From: Pengzhenrongella frigida
GTDB lineage: Bacteria > Actinomycetota > Actinomycetes > Actinomycetales > Cellulomonadaceae
Length of the DNA: 64,000 nucleotides
Assembly: GCF_004168625.1 (NCBI RefSeq)
Contig: NZ_SDWW01000015.1
Span: forward strand, 19,354-83,353
Direction: 5' to 3'
Shown here in pieces: positions 25,521 to 33,612 of this stretch (the stretch's first letter is position 1; each line of letters opens with the position of its first letter). The notes under the pieces are model-generated. The model did not search any database and had not been told where the DNA came from. It saw nothing but the letters and a program-made list of their open reading frames with translations. A program made the translations under genes and the position numbers.

Positions 25521-26420
25521 ATGACGACCCAGTCGCCCCGTTCCGGTCGGCCGCGCGCCGTCACCGTCGTCACCGTCGCGGTCGCCGTGGTCCTTGCGCT
25601 CCTCACGGGGTGTGCGGGCGACGACGACGGCACGACGACGCCGTCGCCCGGCGGCACGTCCAGCCCCGGCCCGTCCACGTCCGGTCCCTCGACGCCGAGC
25701 CCGTCGACCGCCCCGATCACGGTGCCCGTGTACTACGCGACCGACAACGGCACCGACCTCAGGCTCGTGCGAGAGTTCCGTTCCCTGCCCGACGCCGGCG
25801 GCCCGGCACTCACCGCGGCCAGGGGAGTCCTGGCGGGCGACGCGCTCGACCCCGACTACGTCGGTCTGTGGGACCCGGCCGGCACCGTGCTCGCGGTGAA
25901 CCCGGCGACACCCATCGAGGTCGACCTCTCTGCCGCCGCGACCACGACGACGACCGGCTCGGCGGGCGCGGTGCTCGCGGTCCAGGCCCTGGTCTACGCG
26001 GTCACCGGTGCGCTGCAGTCCGACGCCCCGGTCCGGATCCTGGTCGAGGGTGAGCCCGTCGACGAGCTGTTCGGCGTGCTGGACGTCAGCGAGCCGATCG
26101 CCCGCGCCGACCCGATCAGCGTGCGGCTCCTCGTGCAGATCAACGACCCCAACGAGGGCGACGTCGTCGGTTCGCCGGTGACCGTCTCGGGCGAGGCCGC
26201 CGTGTTCGAGGCGACCCTGCCCTGGCGCATCGAGTCGCCGGGCGGCGACGTGGTGCAGGCCGGGGTGACCCAGACGGCCGAGGGGCAGACGTTCGCGCCC
26301 TTCGCCTTCGACGTGACGCTCGACCCCGGCGCCTACGTCGTGGTCATCACGGAGGACGACCCGTCCGACGGGGCCGGCGGCCCCCTGGACACAGATTCGC
26401 GGGGGTTCGTCGTCGAGTAG
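25521..26420 (+). CDS. GerMN/Gmad2-type lipoprotein
   Basis: A 299-residue secreted lipoprotein. The signal ends ALLTGC, followed by a linker of about 40 Thr/Ser/Pro/Gly residues. Next comes a GerMN-like domain starting TVPVYYATDNGTDLRLVREF and reaching about residue 180. A C-terminal Ig-like domain of the Gmad2 type follows (INDPNEGDVVGSPVTVSGEA). These domains were named in spore germination proteins but occur widely in non-sporulating actinobacteria, where the role is unclear. ATG 25521 is chosen over ATG 25471 because a GGGGGG stretch precedes it and the signal peptide length fits. Confidence 0.85.
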   Translation: MTTQSPRSGRPRAVTVVTVAVAVVLALLTGCAGDDDGTTTPSPGGTSSPGPSTSGPSTPSPSTAPITVPVYYATDNGTDLRLVREFRSLPDAGGPALTAARGVLAGDALDPDYVGLWDPAGTVLAVNPATPIEVDLSAAATTTTTGSAGAVLAVQALVYAVTGALQSDAPVRILVEGEPVDELFGVLDVSEPIARADPISVRLLVQINDPNEGDVVGSPVTVSGEAAVFEATLPWRIESPGGDVVQAGVTQTAEGQTFAPFAFDVTLDPGAYVVVITEDDPSDGAGGPLDTDSRGFVVE

Positions 26421-26433
26421 CTAGCCTCACCCG

Positions 26434-26733
26434 GTGACCTCCTTCCGGATCGCCCTGGGCATCGGTCTGCTGCGCCCCTGCATCCGGCCCGACGTCGTCC
26501 TGCCCGCGGCGGCCGATGCTGCGCGCCGGATGACGACCGTCGAGTCCTCCGACCTCGCGGTGGTGCGCGGCGAGGCCCGGATCGACGTCCGCTTCACGGC
26601 TGAGGGGAACGACGAGGCGGCCCGGATCGCGCGCCGCGTGCACGCTGCGGTCGACGCGCTCGCGACCGTGACCGCTCCCGACCTGTCGCGCCGCTCCGGC
26701 GCGCGCTGGCACCCGGTGCCCTGGCGCCCCTGA
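26434..26733 (+). CDS. Small protein of unknown function
   Basis: A 99-residue protein starting with GTG 13 bp after the lipoprotein stop. It is not recognised as any family. It begins TSFRIALGIGLLRPCIRPD, then has a charged, probably alpha/beta region (GEARIDVRFTAEGNDEAARIARRVHAAVDAL) and a basic C-terminus. Third codon positions are almost all G or C, which supports a genuine gene, probably co-transcribed with the lipoprotein gene. Confidence 0.6.
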   Translation: MTSFRIALGIGLLRPCIRPDVVLPAAADAARRMTTVESSDLAVVRGEARIDVRFTAEGNDEAARIARRVHAAVDALATVTAPDLSRRSGARWHPVPWRP

Positions 26734-26865
26734 GCAGAACATCCGCCGAAGTTCCTCAAGGCGCGCGCCCAGCGGTCGAAGGGAACAGTGCGAGGTCCCG
26801 GATGCAGCGCCCCACGACCTCGACCGCGACGGCGGTGGGCGACGGCGCCGGGACTCGATCGATCC

Positions 26866-28113
26866 ATGGAGTGCACGCAGACGACGACCACGCGGCGCGA
26901 GCTGCGGCTGGCCGAGAAGCGCGTGCGTCGTCGGCGGTTCCGGCCTCGGCGCCCGAACAGCGCGACGGCGATGATGCTCTCCGTCGGCCTCACCGCGGCC
27001 CTGCTCGGCGCCGGCGCGTCCCAGGCCTACAGCGACCACCAGGTCCGGTCCGCGCAGGACGCCGTCGCGGACGCCGTCGCGCACGAGCGTGCCAACCGGG
27101 TGCGGTCCGACCGCGCCGACGGTGCTCGCCTCGAGGGGGTCGCGATCGCCTTCGCCACGGTCAGGCGCAGCGAGGCCGTCGTGCTCGCCCGTGCGGCCGT
27201 CGCGCAGGCCACCTCGACGCGTGCGAGCTCCGCACCCGACGTCACGCCGGAGACCCTCACCCCGCTCGACGAGGCGATGGTGAACCTCGCCGCGCTGATC
27301 GAGGCGGCACCGCCCGCTCCGGTCCCGACCCCTCTCGCCGCGCTCGACGCGGCGGCGACGGCGGTGCCCGCGGCCGCATCCGCCGTGTCGAACGACCTCG
27401 CACCCTCGAAGGCGGCCGACGGCGAGGCCGCGAGCGCCGGTGCGACCGACGCCGACGCGGGCGCGACGGCGGTCAGCCTGGCCGCGGTCGACCTCGGCGT
27501 CAGCGCGCAGCTGCTCCTGGCGGCCCAGCGCGTCAACGAGCTGTCCGTCCAGGTCGAGGCGGTGGCGGACGCCAACCTGGCCGCTGCTGCGCAGGCCGCC
27601 GCGGAAGCCGCCGCCGCGGCGGCCGCCGCCGAGGCCGCTCGGGTGGCGGAAGCCGCTGCCCAGGCCGCCGCGGCCGAGCTGACTCGCAAGGTTGCCGCGG
27701 TCGAGGACGCCCCGAACGGGGCCGTCTCGACCGAGCTGTTGTGCGGGGTGGCGTTCGACTCCGCCGTGCTCCTGCGGTGCGACGCGGCCCAGGCACTGGA
27801 CCAGCTCGCCGTGGCGTACCGCGACGACTTCGGTCGCTACCCGAGCCTCGTCAGCTCGTACCGCTCCCTGGCCGACCAGGTGTCCGTGCGCCGGGCGCGC
27901 GGCGGCTTGGCGGCGTTGCCCGGCTCGTCCAACCACGGTCGGGGACTGGCGATCGACCTGGCCGACTTCGGCTCGCTCGGCCAGTTCAGCACTCCCGGCT
28001 ACCGATGGATGAAGGAGCACGCCCGCGAGTTCGGCTGGCACCACCCGGCGATCATGGAACCGGGCGGCGGCGGACCGCAGGAACCGTGGCACTGGGAGTT
28101 CGAGACGGACTGA
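26866..28113 (+). CDS. VanY-type D-alanyl-D-alanine carboxypeptidase
   Basis: Membrane-anchored peptidase, 415 residues. An Arg-rich cytoplasmic start precedes one transmembrane segment at about 34-52, then about 230 Ala-rich, mostly helical residues including near-continuous Ala/Glu stretches, and a C-terminal VanY domain. The zinc motif SNHGRGLAIDL and the final EPWHWEF carry the metal ligands and catalytic Glu. It likely trims D-Ala from peptidoglycan stem peptides. ATG 26866 is chosen; the frame opens at 26788. A paralogue with the same layout is at 50984-52261. Confidence 0.88.
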   Translation: MECTQTTTTRRELRLAEKRVRRRRFRPRRPNSATAMMLSVGLTAALLGAGASQAYSDHQVRSAQDAVADAVAHERANRVRSDRADGARLEGVAIAFATVRRSEAVVLARAAVAQATSTRASSAPDVTPETLTPLDEAMVNLAALIEAAPPAPVPTPLAALDAAATAVPAAASAVSNDLAPSKAADGEAASAGATDADAGATAVSLAAVDLGVSAQLLLAAQRVNELSVQVEAVADANLAAAAQAAAEAAAAAAAAEAARVAEAAAQAAAAELTRKVAAVEDAPNGAVSTELLCGVAFDSAVLLRCDAAQALDQLAVAYRDDFGRYPSLVSSYRSLADQVSVRRARGGLAALPGSSNHGRGLAIDLADFGSLGQFSTPGYRWMKEHAREFGWHHPAIMEPGGGGPQEPWHWEFETD

Positions 28114-28129
28114 GTGGCACCCGTCGCCG

Positions 28130-29218
28130 TCAGGAGTCCTTGCGGTCGCGGTCCCGGCTCGGCTGGACCCGCTTCGGTTCGCCGGGCATCTTCGGGTACT
28201 CCGGGGGGTAGGGCAGGTCCTGGTGGCCGTGGTCGCGCTCGTCGGCGTCGGCCAGCTCGAGCAGCGGCTCGAGGGAGTACGCGAGCCGCTCGGGCTCGCC
28301 CGGGCCGGGGACGCTCAGGGGTGCGAACAGGTCCCCCACCTCGGCGAACCGCGCCGGCAGGGTCGTCAGATCGAAGTCGTTCGGAACGACGTCGGGCACC
28401 TCCTCCCAGCGCAGCGGGGCCGAGACGGTGGCCCGCGGGTTGGCGCGCACGGAGTACGCCGACGCGATGGTCCGGTCGCGCGCCATCTGGTTGTAGTCGA
28501 CGAAGACCTTGACCCCGCGCTCCTCCTTCCACCAGTTGATCGTCACCTGGTCGGGCAGTCGGCGCTCGAGCTCGCGGCCGACGGCGATGGTCGCGCGCCG
28601 CGCCTGGGTGAAGGTCCACCGCGGCTGGATCGGGACGAAGACGTGCAGACCGCGCCCGCCCGAGGTCTTCGGGAAGCCCTCCATCCCGAGCTCGTGCAGC
28701 AGGGCGCGCAGCTCAGGCGCGACGCGCGCGGCGTCGGCGTAGTCGGTCCCGGGTTGCGGGTCGAGGTCGATGCGCAGCTGATCGGGGGCTTCGACGTCGG
28801 TCCGGCGCACCGGCCACGGGTGGAACGTGAGGGTTCCGAGGTTCGCCGCCCACGCGACCACGGCGAGCTCGGTCGGGCACACCTCGTCCGCCGTGCGCCC
28901 GCTCGGGAAGGCGATCGTGGCGGTCTCGACGTAGTCCGGGGCACCGGCGGGTATCCGCTTCTGGTAGAAGGCGTCACCGGTGGAGTCCATCCGGGTCGCG
29001 AGCTTCGCGCCCTCGAAAACCCCTTTGGGCCAGCGTTCGAGCGTCGTCGGCCGGTCGCGCAGCGCACCAAGGATCCCTTCGCCGACCGCGACGAAGTACT
29101 GCACGACGTCGAGCTTGGTGAACCCGCGCTCGGGGAAGACCACCCGGTCGGGGCTGGTGACGCGGACGGTCCGGCCCCGAACCTCGAGCTCAACCGCAGG
29201 AGTCGTCGCGCGCGCCAT
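28130..29218 (-). CDS. LigD-type polymerase/primase domain protein
   Basis: A 362-residue stand-alone polymerase domain of the NHEJ ligase LigD (archaeo-eukaryotic primase fold). Motifs include LTSPDRVVFPE-like start VTSPDRVVFPERGFTK, the catalytic DLDP in LRIDLDPQPG, KTSGGRGLHVFVPI, and YNQMARDRTIASAYSVRANP. In mycobacteria such enzymes add ribonucleotides at break ends, with Ku and the ligase domain. No Ku, ligase or nuclease domain is encoded nearby, so this is a split or orphan NHEJ polymerase. The C-terminal tail ends in a proline- and charge-rich stretch. Confidence 0.93.
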   Translation of the reverse strand: MARATTPAVELEVRGRTVRVTSPDRVVFPERGFTKLDVVQYFVAVGEGILGALRDRPTTLERWPKGVFEGAKLATRMDSTGDAFYQKRIPAGAPDYVETATIAFPSGRTADEVCPTELAVVAWAANLGTLTFHPWPVRRTDVEAPDQLRIDLDPQPGTDYADAARVAPELRALLHELGMEGFPKTSGGRGLHVFVPIQPRWTFTQARRATIAVGRELERRLPDQVTINWWKEERGVKVFVDYNQMARDRTIASAYSVRANPRATVSAPLRWEEVPDVVPNDFDLTTLPARFAEVGDLFAPLSVPGPGEPERLAYSLEPLLELADADERDHGHQDLPYPPEYPKMPGEPKRVQPSRDRDRKDS

Positions 29219-29272
29219 CCACCCACGCTAGTCACGCGCGGCAGCGCGCGCCCGGTCGCGGGGCGAGGCGCG

Positions 29273-29893
29273 TCAGACCAGCGCGGCGCGGGGCGCGACG
29301 ATCGGGGCCGTGATCGTGGTCGCGGCGGCGCGCAGCTCGTGGATGACGCCGAGCAGGATCCGGTTGAACGCGGCCGGGGCGTGGCTGTTGACGTCGTGCC
29401 CGGCGCGCGGCACGACCGTCAGGCGGGTTCCGGGCAGGGCGGCGAGGTAGCGACGCTCGTCCAGGCGAAGGAGGTCGCGTTGACCGTTGACCAACCACAC
29501 GGGCACGTCCATCCGACGCAGGTCGGCGAGCGAGGAGTGCCCCTTCATCGCGGCGAGCATGTCGGCCACCACGTGCCAGGTGCCGCCGCCGGCCGGGCGG
29601 AACGCGCGGTCCATCTGGAGCGAGAGGCTCCGGTACGCGCCCAGGGGCCAGCCGCGGATCTCCGTCGAGCACCCCGACAGCACGACGCCGGACACGGTGT
29701 CCCGGTGCCGGGCTGCATAGGCGAGCGAGGAGTACCCGCCGAGGGACAGCCCCACGAGCAGGGGCACCTCGGTGAAGCTGCCGACCGCCGCGTCGATGGT
29801 CTCCATGGCCCCGCGCAGGGTGAACCGCTCGTGCGAGCGTGCGCCGTGCCCGGGCAGGTCGACCGCGATCGAGTCGTGGCCTTCGGCAGACAT
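29273..29893 (-). CDS. Alpha/beta hydrolase with uncertain 5' end
   Basis: Alpha/beta hydrolase with nucleophile elbow GLSLGGYSS, an acidic residue in WLVNGQRDLL and the His in VVPRAGHDV. The first ATG (29893) gives 206 residues but leaves out the start of the fold. The same frame is open upstream to 29998 and encodes APIVFVHGVRTSRDIW, the oxyanion-hole HG strand every such enzyme needs, yet holds no ATG, GTG or TTG. An ATC at 29962, directly before APIVFVHG, may be a rare or mutated start, giving 229 residues. Otherwise the gene is frameshifted or decayed. Confidence 0.7.
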   Translation of the reverse strand: MSAEGHDSIAVDLPGHGARSHERFTLRGAMETIDAAVGSFTEVPLLVGLSLGGYSSLAYAARHRDTVSGVVLSGCSTEIRGWPLGAYRSLSLQMDRAFRPAGGGTWHVVADMLAAMKGHSSLADLRRMDVPVWLVNGQRDLLRLDERRYLAALPGTRLTVVPRAGHDVNSHAPAAFNRILLGVIHELRAAATTITAPIVAPRAALV

Positions 29894-30209
29894 GGCGGCG
29901 ATCTGGTCGGTCCAGATGTCGCGGGACGTGCGTACTCCGTGAACAAAGACGATGGGCGCGATGGGAGGAGCCGTTTCTCGAGCGAGCGCGCGGCCAGGTC
30001 AAGCTCGGGGGGACTCAGTGTGGTCGCACCGCGCGTCGTCGACCCTTGAGTGTCGCCAGTCTAGTCGGCGAACCTGGGAGCTTTCTGGGTAGACCAACCA
30101 AGCAGCCAGCCAAGCCAATCGGTCGCACCGCGGCGGCTCGCGGGCTCGCGCGAGCCGCCCGGACGCCCACCCACCGCGGCGTGGGGCGTCATGCGGTCAG
30201 CGACGCCCG

Positions 30210-30410
30210 TCAGGACTGCTGGGCGTGCTTCGCGTGCTCGATCGTGCAGTCCGGTCCGGGAAACACGAGCGCCTCGTGCCCGTTCTCGTACCGCACCAGA
30301 TAGGGCGGGGCGCCGTTCTCGCCGTGGATCTCGATGACTTCGGCCAGCTGCCCCGTCTGCCCGACCGCTCGACTGTGCACGTGCAGCCGGTCCCCGATGG
30401 TTGCCTGCAT
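30210..30410 (-). CDS. DUF1918 domain protein
   Basis: A 66-residue actinobacterial small protein of the DUF1918 family: MQATIGDRLHVHSRAVG at the start and GAPPYLVRYENGHEALVFPGPD in the second half. It is an SH3-like beta-barrel by family description, function unknown. ATG 30410 is preceded by AGGAGCAGCC. About 200 bp downstream of its stop, up to the hydrolase frame, is non-coding. Confidence 0.88.
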   Translation of the reverse strand: MQATIGDRLHVHSRAVGQTGQLAEVIEIHGENGAPPYLVRYENGHEALVFPGPDCTIEHAKHAQQS

Positions 30411-30477
30411 GGCTGCTCCTTCCGTCGTCTCTCCACTGTGCACCTTCGGCGCGCGGGGAGGGAAGGGTCAGGTGCGG

Positions 30478-30753
30478 CTACGTGTAGCGGTGATTCGTCT
30501 CGGGGTGTCCCGCGGGCCGCTTGCACGACTTGCCGGCCATGCTGCGGTGACCGCAGAGCTCGGGGGCTTCCTCGTCGGTCTCGGGCAGGACGACGACGGC
30601 GGCCTTGGTCCGCGACTTGGCCGTGGTCTTCGCGCGCGGCGCCGCCGGGGCGCCGGACGTGGTCGCTGCCTTGGCCGGACGACCGCTCGATGCACCATGC
30701 GCCGCGTCGTACTTGGCGGCCCGCATTGCGCGTTGGGCCTCGAGTTTGCTCAT
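30478..30753 (-). CDS. Small basic protein with C-terminal Cys/His motif
   Basis: A 91-residue protein of unknown function. The first 60 residues are Ala/Lys-rich and probably disordered (SKLEAQRAMRAAKYDAAHG). The C-terminus CGHRSMAGKSCKRPAGH followed by NHRY could bind a metal through Cys and His. This tail recurs in small actinobacterial proteins of unknown role. The ATG is at 30753; the frame is open a little further upstream to 30801. Confidence 0.65.
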   Translation of the reverse strand: MSKLEAQRAMRAAKYDAAHGASSGRPAKAATTSGAPAAPRAKTTAKSRTKAAVVVLPETDEEAPELCGHRSMAGKSCKRPAGHPETNHRYT

Positions 30754-30939
30754 GAACTCCAGGGTAGAGGACTCGCGGCACCGCTTCGGTGGATCGCGCA
30801 CACCCTGACTTCGCCCTGACGGTCCGGCCGGTCGAGATCAGGGCCCGGTCAGGGATGTACCCGATGTGCCGGGCGGTGTCCGCGCGGCACGCTGAAGGCA
30901 TCCGCAAGACCACCACGATCTGGAGAGTAGCGAGCCACC

Positions 30940-31197
30940 ATGACTGACATCCACGACACCTTCGGACGGCAAGGCCTTGTCCGCCCTCGCGACGGACGAA
31001 TCCTCGGGGGCGTGTGCGCCGGTCTGGGCCGCAGGTTCGGTCTCGACCCCTGGGCCGCCCGCGCGTTGTTCGTCCTGCTGCTCATGGTCCTGCCGGGCAG
31101 CCAGCTGATCGTCTACCCGATCCTGTGGATCCTCATGCCGTCCGAGACGTGGGCCGAGCGTCCGAGCGCGGGGTATGGGGCCACGCCTGCCGGCTGA
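30940..31197 (+). CDS. PspC domain membrane protein
   Basis: An 85-residue protein made almost entirely of a PspC domain: LVRPRDGRILGGVCAGLGRRFGLDP, then the hydrophobic ALFVLLLMVLPGSQLIVYPILWILMP. PspC-type proteins sit in the membrane and respond to envelope stress; stand-alone forms are common in actinobacteria. It has no other Psp partner in the window. Confidence 0.9.
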   Translation: MTDIHDTFGRQGLVRPRDGRILGGVCAGLGRRFGLDPWAARALFVLLLMVLPGSQLIVYPILWILMPSETWAERPSAGYGATPAG

Positions 31198-31265
31198 CCG
31201 CCTGCGCCGGGCCCGACCGGCGGCCCGAGTGTGCTGCAACCCTTGGCGTCGGGCAGAGTGTGCGC

Positions 31266-31754
31266 ATGGGCGAGCAGGAACAGCCACGCCCCGATTCCGC
31301 GAACCGGCCTCCAGCACCTCTGGAGCTCGTTGCCGGCGGAGGCGGGGACATGTCGTCGGGACCAGGCGGCTCCGACGAGCTGTGCCTGCCGGCGAGCCGG
31401 GCGTCGGCCCGCGCGGCCCGCCACTGGGTGATGAACGAGCTCGCGGCCGAGGGGGTCTTCGGCGCCGAGAACCAGATCGTCGAGCTGCTCGCCGGTGAGC
31501 TCGTCGCCAACGCGGCCCTGCACGGTCCGGCCGACGGCATGATCCGGGTCCGGGTGGGTCGTACCGGCCGGGTGGTGCGGGTGGCCGTCCGCGACAGCAG
31601 CGTGACGGTCCCGGTCGTGCGTCACCCCGAGCCGTCGTCGGCCAGCGGACGCGGCCTCGAGCTCGTCGACTCGCTCGCGGCCCAGTGGGGGATCGAGCAC
31701 CACGGCGCCGAGGGCAAGACGGTCTGGTTCAGCGTCGAGCTCGAGCAGTCGTAG
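31266..31754 (+). CDS. RsbW-like ATP-binding regulatory protein
   Basis: A 162-residue GHKL-fold (HATPase_c_2) protein of the anti-sigma-factor/serine kinase type. The N-box is ELLAGELVANAALHG near 75-89. The G-box region includes ASGRGLELVDSLAAQWG and the end GKTVWFSVEL. The first 40 residues are Pro/Gly-rich and outside the domain. It may be an anti-sigma kinase or an orphan partner of an unlinked STAS protein. ATG 31266; the open frame begins at 31014. Its last 26 bases overlap the convergent nuclease gene. Confidence 0.85.
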   Translation: MGEQEQPRPDSANRPPAPLELVAGGGGDMSSGPGGSDELCLPASRASARAARHWVMNELAAEGVFGAENQIVELLAGELVANAALHGPADGMIRVRVGRTGRVVRVAVRDSSVTVPVVRHPEPSSASGRGLELVDSLAAQWGIEHHGAEGKTVWFSVELEQS

Positions 31755-32529
31755 GTCGCCCGCCGGAGCCGAGCACGACGTCGACCGCCAGGGCACGGTG
31801 GTCGGAGACCCCGAGATCGATCCCCGTCCCGTCGGACGTGGGCCGCACGGCTCCGGTACCGAGGATGTGGTCGAGCTGGCGGACCGGTGCGGACAACGGG
31901 ATCGTCCGGGCGTTCGCGAGCGGCCGCATCCCGGTCACGCGGGCGGGCCACGCACCGGCGAGGTTCAGGTCACCGAGCACCACCAGCGGCTGCGGCAGAT
32001 CGCGCACCCGGTGGACCAGATGCCTGAGCTGGACGGCGTTCCAGCCGGGGATGAGGGTCAGGTGGGTTGTGACGACGGTGATCGGGCCGGCGGCGGTGTC
32101 CAGCACGGCGGCGATCGCAGCCCGCGGCTCGTCCCGGACGACCGTCGGTCGGCGGTCGCCCGGCAGGAGCACCGGGATGCGCCCGTGCAGCACGGGCAGG
32201 CGGATCGTGCGCCACGCCCGGACCGGGAGCCGAGTGAGCAGGGCGATCCCGTAGCTCGCGCCGTCCGGCGGGCGGTCTCCGGATGCGGCCGACCACAGGC
32301 GCGGCGCCCCGGACATGGTGGCGAGGTAGCGGTACTCCCGGGCGCCCATGGCCGCCGCGGCGACGGCGGCGAGGTCCGCCCCGTGCGAGCGGGGCTGACC
32401 GCGGTCCACCTCCTGCAGCGCGAGCACCTCGGCATCGAGGCTCGCCGCCGCGGCGGCGAAGCGGTCGACATCGACCAACCCGTCCGTGAGGGACTGCCCG
32501 TGCAGGATGTTGAAGGTGGCGAGCCGCAT
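31729..32529 (-). CDS. Endonuclease/exonuclease/phosphatase-family protein
   Basis: A 266-residue member of the EEP (DNase I-like) fold. MRLATFNILHG starts the domain, the metal-binding Glu is in LALQEVDRG, and the catalytic motifs VVTTHL, VVLGDLNLAG and VSDHRALAVDV follow in order. No signal peptide is seen, so it is probably cytoplasmic. The fold covers DNases, phosphodiesterases and phosphatases, so the substrate is open. ATG 32529; upstream open frame is a shadow of the amidotransferase gene. Its stop lies within the convergent RsbW-like gene. Confidence 0.88.
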   Translation of the reverse strand: MRLATFNILHGQSLTDGLVDVDRFAAAAASLDAEVLALQEVDRGQPRSHGADLAAVAAAAMGAREYRYLATMSGAPRLWSAASGDRPPDGASYGIALLTRLPVRAWRTIRLPVLHGRIPVLLPGDRRPTVVRDEPRAAIAAVLDTAAGPITVVTTHLTLIPGWNAVQLRHLVHRVRDLPQPLVVLGDLNLAGAWPARVTGMRPLANARTIPLSAPVRQLDHILGTGAVRPTSDGTGIDLGVSDHRALAVDVVLGSGGRPTTARARR

Positions 32530-32666
32530 CGAGGGTGGATCTCTTCCGTTGGGCGTGAACCGGCCACGATCGTAGGCGAGGTCGGCAGACGGCCGACGAC
32601 GCTGGGGTGGCGCGCGCCGGGCGGCACGATGAACGGGGCGCGCCCAGGCGGGGTCGGACTTCGGGG

Positions 32667-33398
32667 TCAGGCGCCGTACCGCCGGACGAAGTTCGCCAGG
32701 ATCCGGGGCGGCACGTTCACCTCCGCGTCCTGGACACCGGCGACCACGTGCTCGGTGTCGTCGGGCGGGAAGTACCCGGCATTCCGGTAGGTCTTGATCC
32801 GCAGCACGATGCCCGGCACGTCGAGCTCGGGGTGGAACTGGGTGGCGTACAGGTTCTGCTTGACCCGGAACATCTGGACCGGGCACGTGGGGGAGGACGC
32901 GAGGAGCGTCACGTGGTCGGGGAGCGACCGGCAGGCCTCCTTGTGGCCGACGAACGCGTCGAACCGGGGCGGGATCCCCGCCAGGAGCGGGTCGGCGCGG
33001 CCGGCCTCGGAGAGCGTGATGGAGACCGAGCTGACCGGCTCGCCGAACGTCGAGTCGATCACCGCTCCCTGGTGCACGCCGAGCGTGCCGACGCCGTAGC
33101 ACGCGCCGAGGAACGGGAAGTCGCGGTCCACGATCTCGTCCAGCAGCCCCGCCAGCTCCGCCTCGACCCGTCGCTGGACCGCGGACTTGAGATCCTCCGG
33201 GTCGCTCGAGTTGAACGGGCTCCCGCCGATGAAGACCCCGGAGTACCGGTCGAGGTCCAGGTCAGGGAGGGGCTCCGCCTCCAGCCGCACACGGTGCAGG
33301 AGATCCGGGGTCAGTCCGCCGAACCGGACGAACGCGGCATGCTCCTCCGCCGCGGCGCGGTCGTCCGCCCGGGTCGACAGGAGCAGGAATGGCTTCAT
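32667..33398 (-). CDS. Class I glutamine amidotransferase-like protein
   Basis: A 243-residue GATase-1 domain protein. The nucleophile is in PFLGACYGVG, followed by the His-Glu pair in TQFHPELD. There is no synthetase domain, so it resembles stand-alone YfeJ/GuaA-like amidotransferases annotated as GMP synthase-like. The acceptor is unknown. It is transcribed away from the GGDEF gene; the 214 bp between the two starts should hold both promoters. Confidence 0.9.
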   Translation of the reverse strand: MKPFLLLSTRADDRAAAEEHAAFVRFGGLTPDLLHRVRLEAEPLPDLDLDRYSGVFIGGSPFNSSDPEDLKSAVQRRVEAELAGLLDEIVDRDFPFLGACYGVGTLGVHQGAVIDSTFGEPVSSVSITLSEAGRADPLLAGIPPRFDAFVGHKEACRSLPDHVTLLASSPTCPVQMFRVKQNLYATQFHPELDVPGIVLRIKTYRNAGYFPPDDTEHVVAGVQDAEVNVPPRILANFVRRYGA

Positions 33399-33612
33399 AG
33401 GGCGCGAGCGTAGGCGTGGAATCGCGGATCGGCTGCACGTCCGCGCCGCTCGAACGGCCGGACGTCGTCCGCAAACGGGTGAGCGTCACGCTCATGGCGG
33501 GTGATGATCCACCCGTATCGGGTGCACGATCGGGTAGCCGGTCGATAATCCACATACCGTTGGCGCGCCCGGCGGAGCGGACCGGGGGGCGGTCGGACGA
33601 GATGAGGCATGG

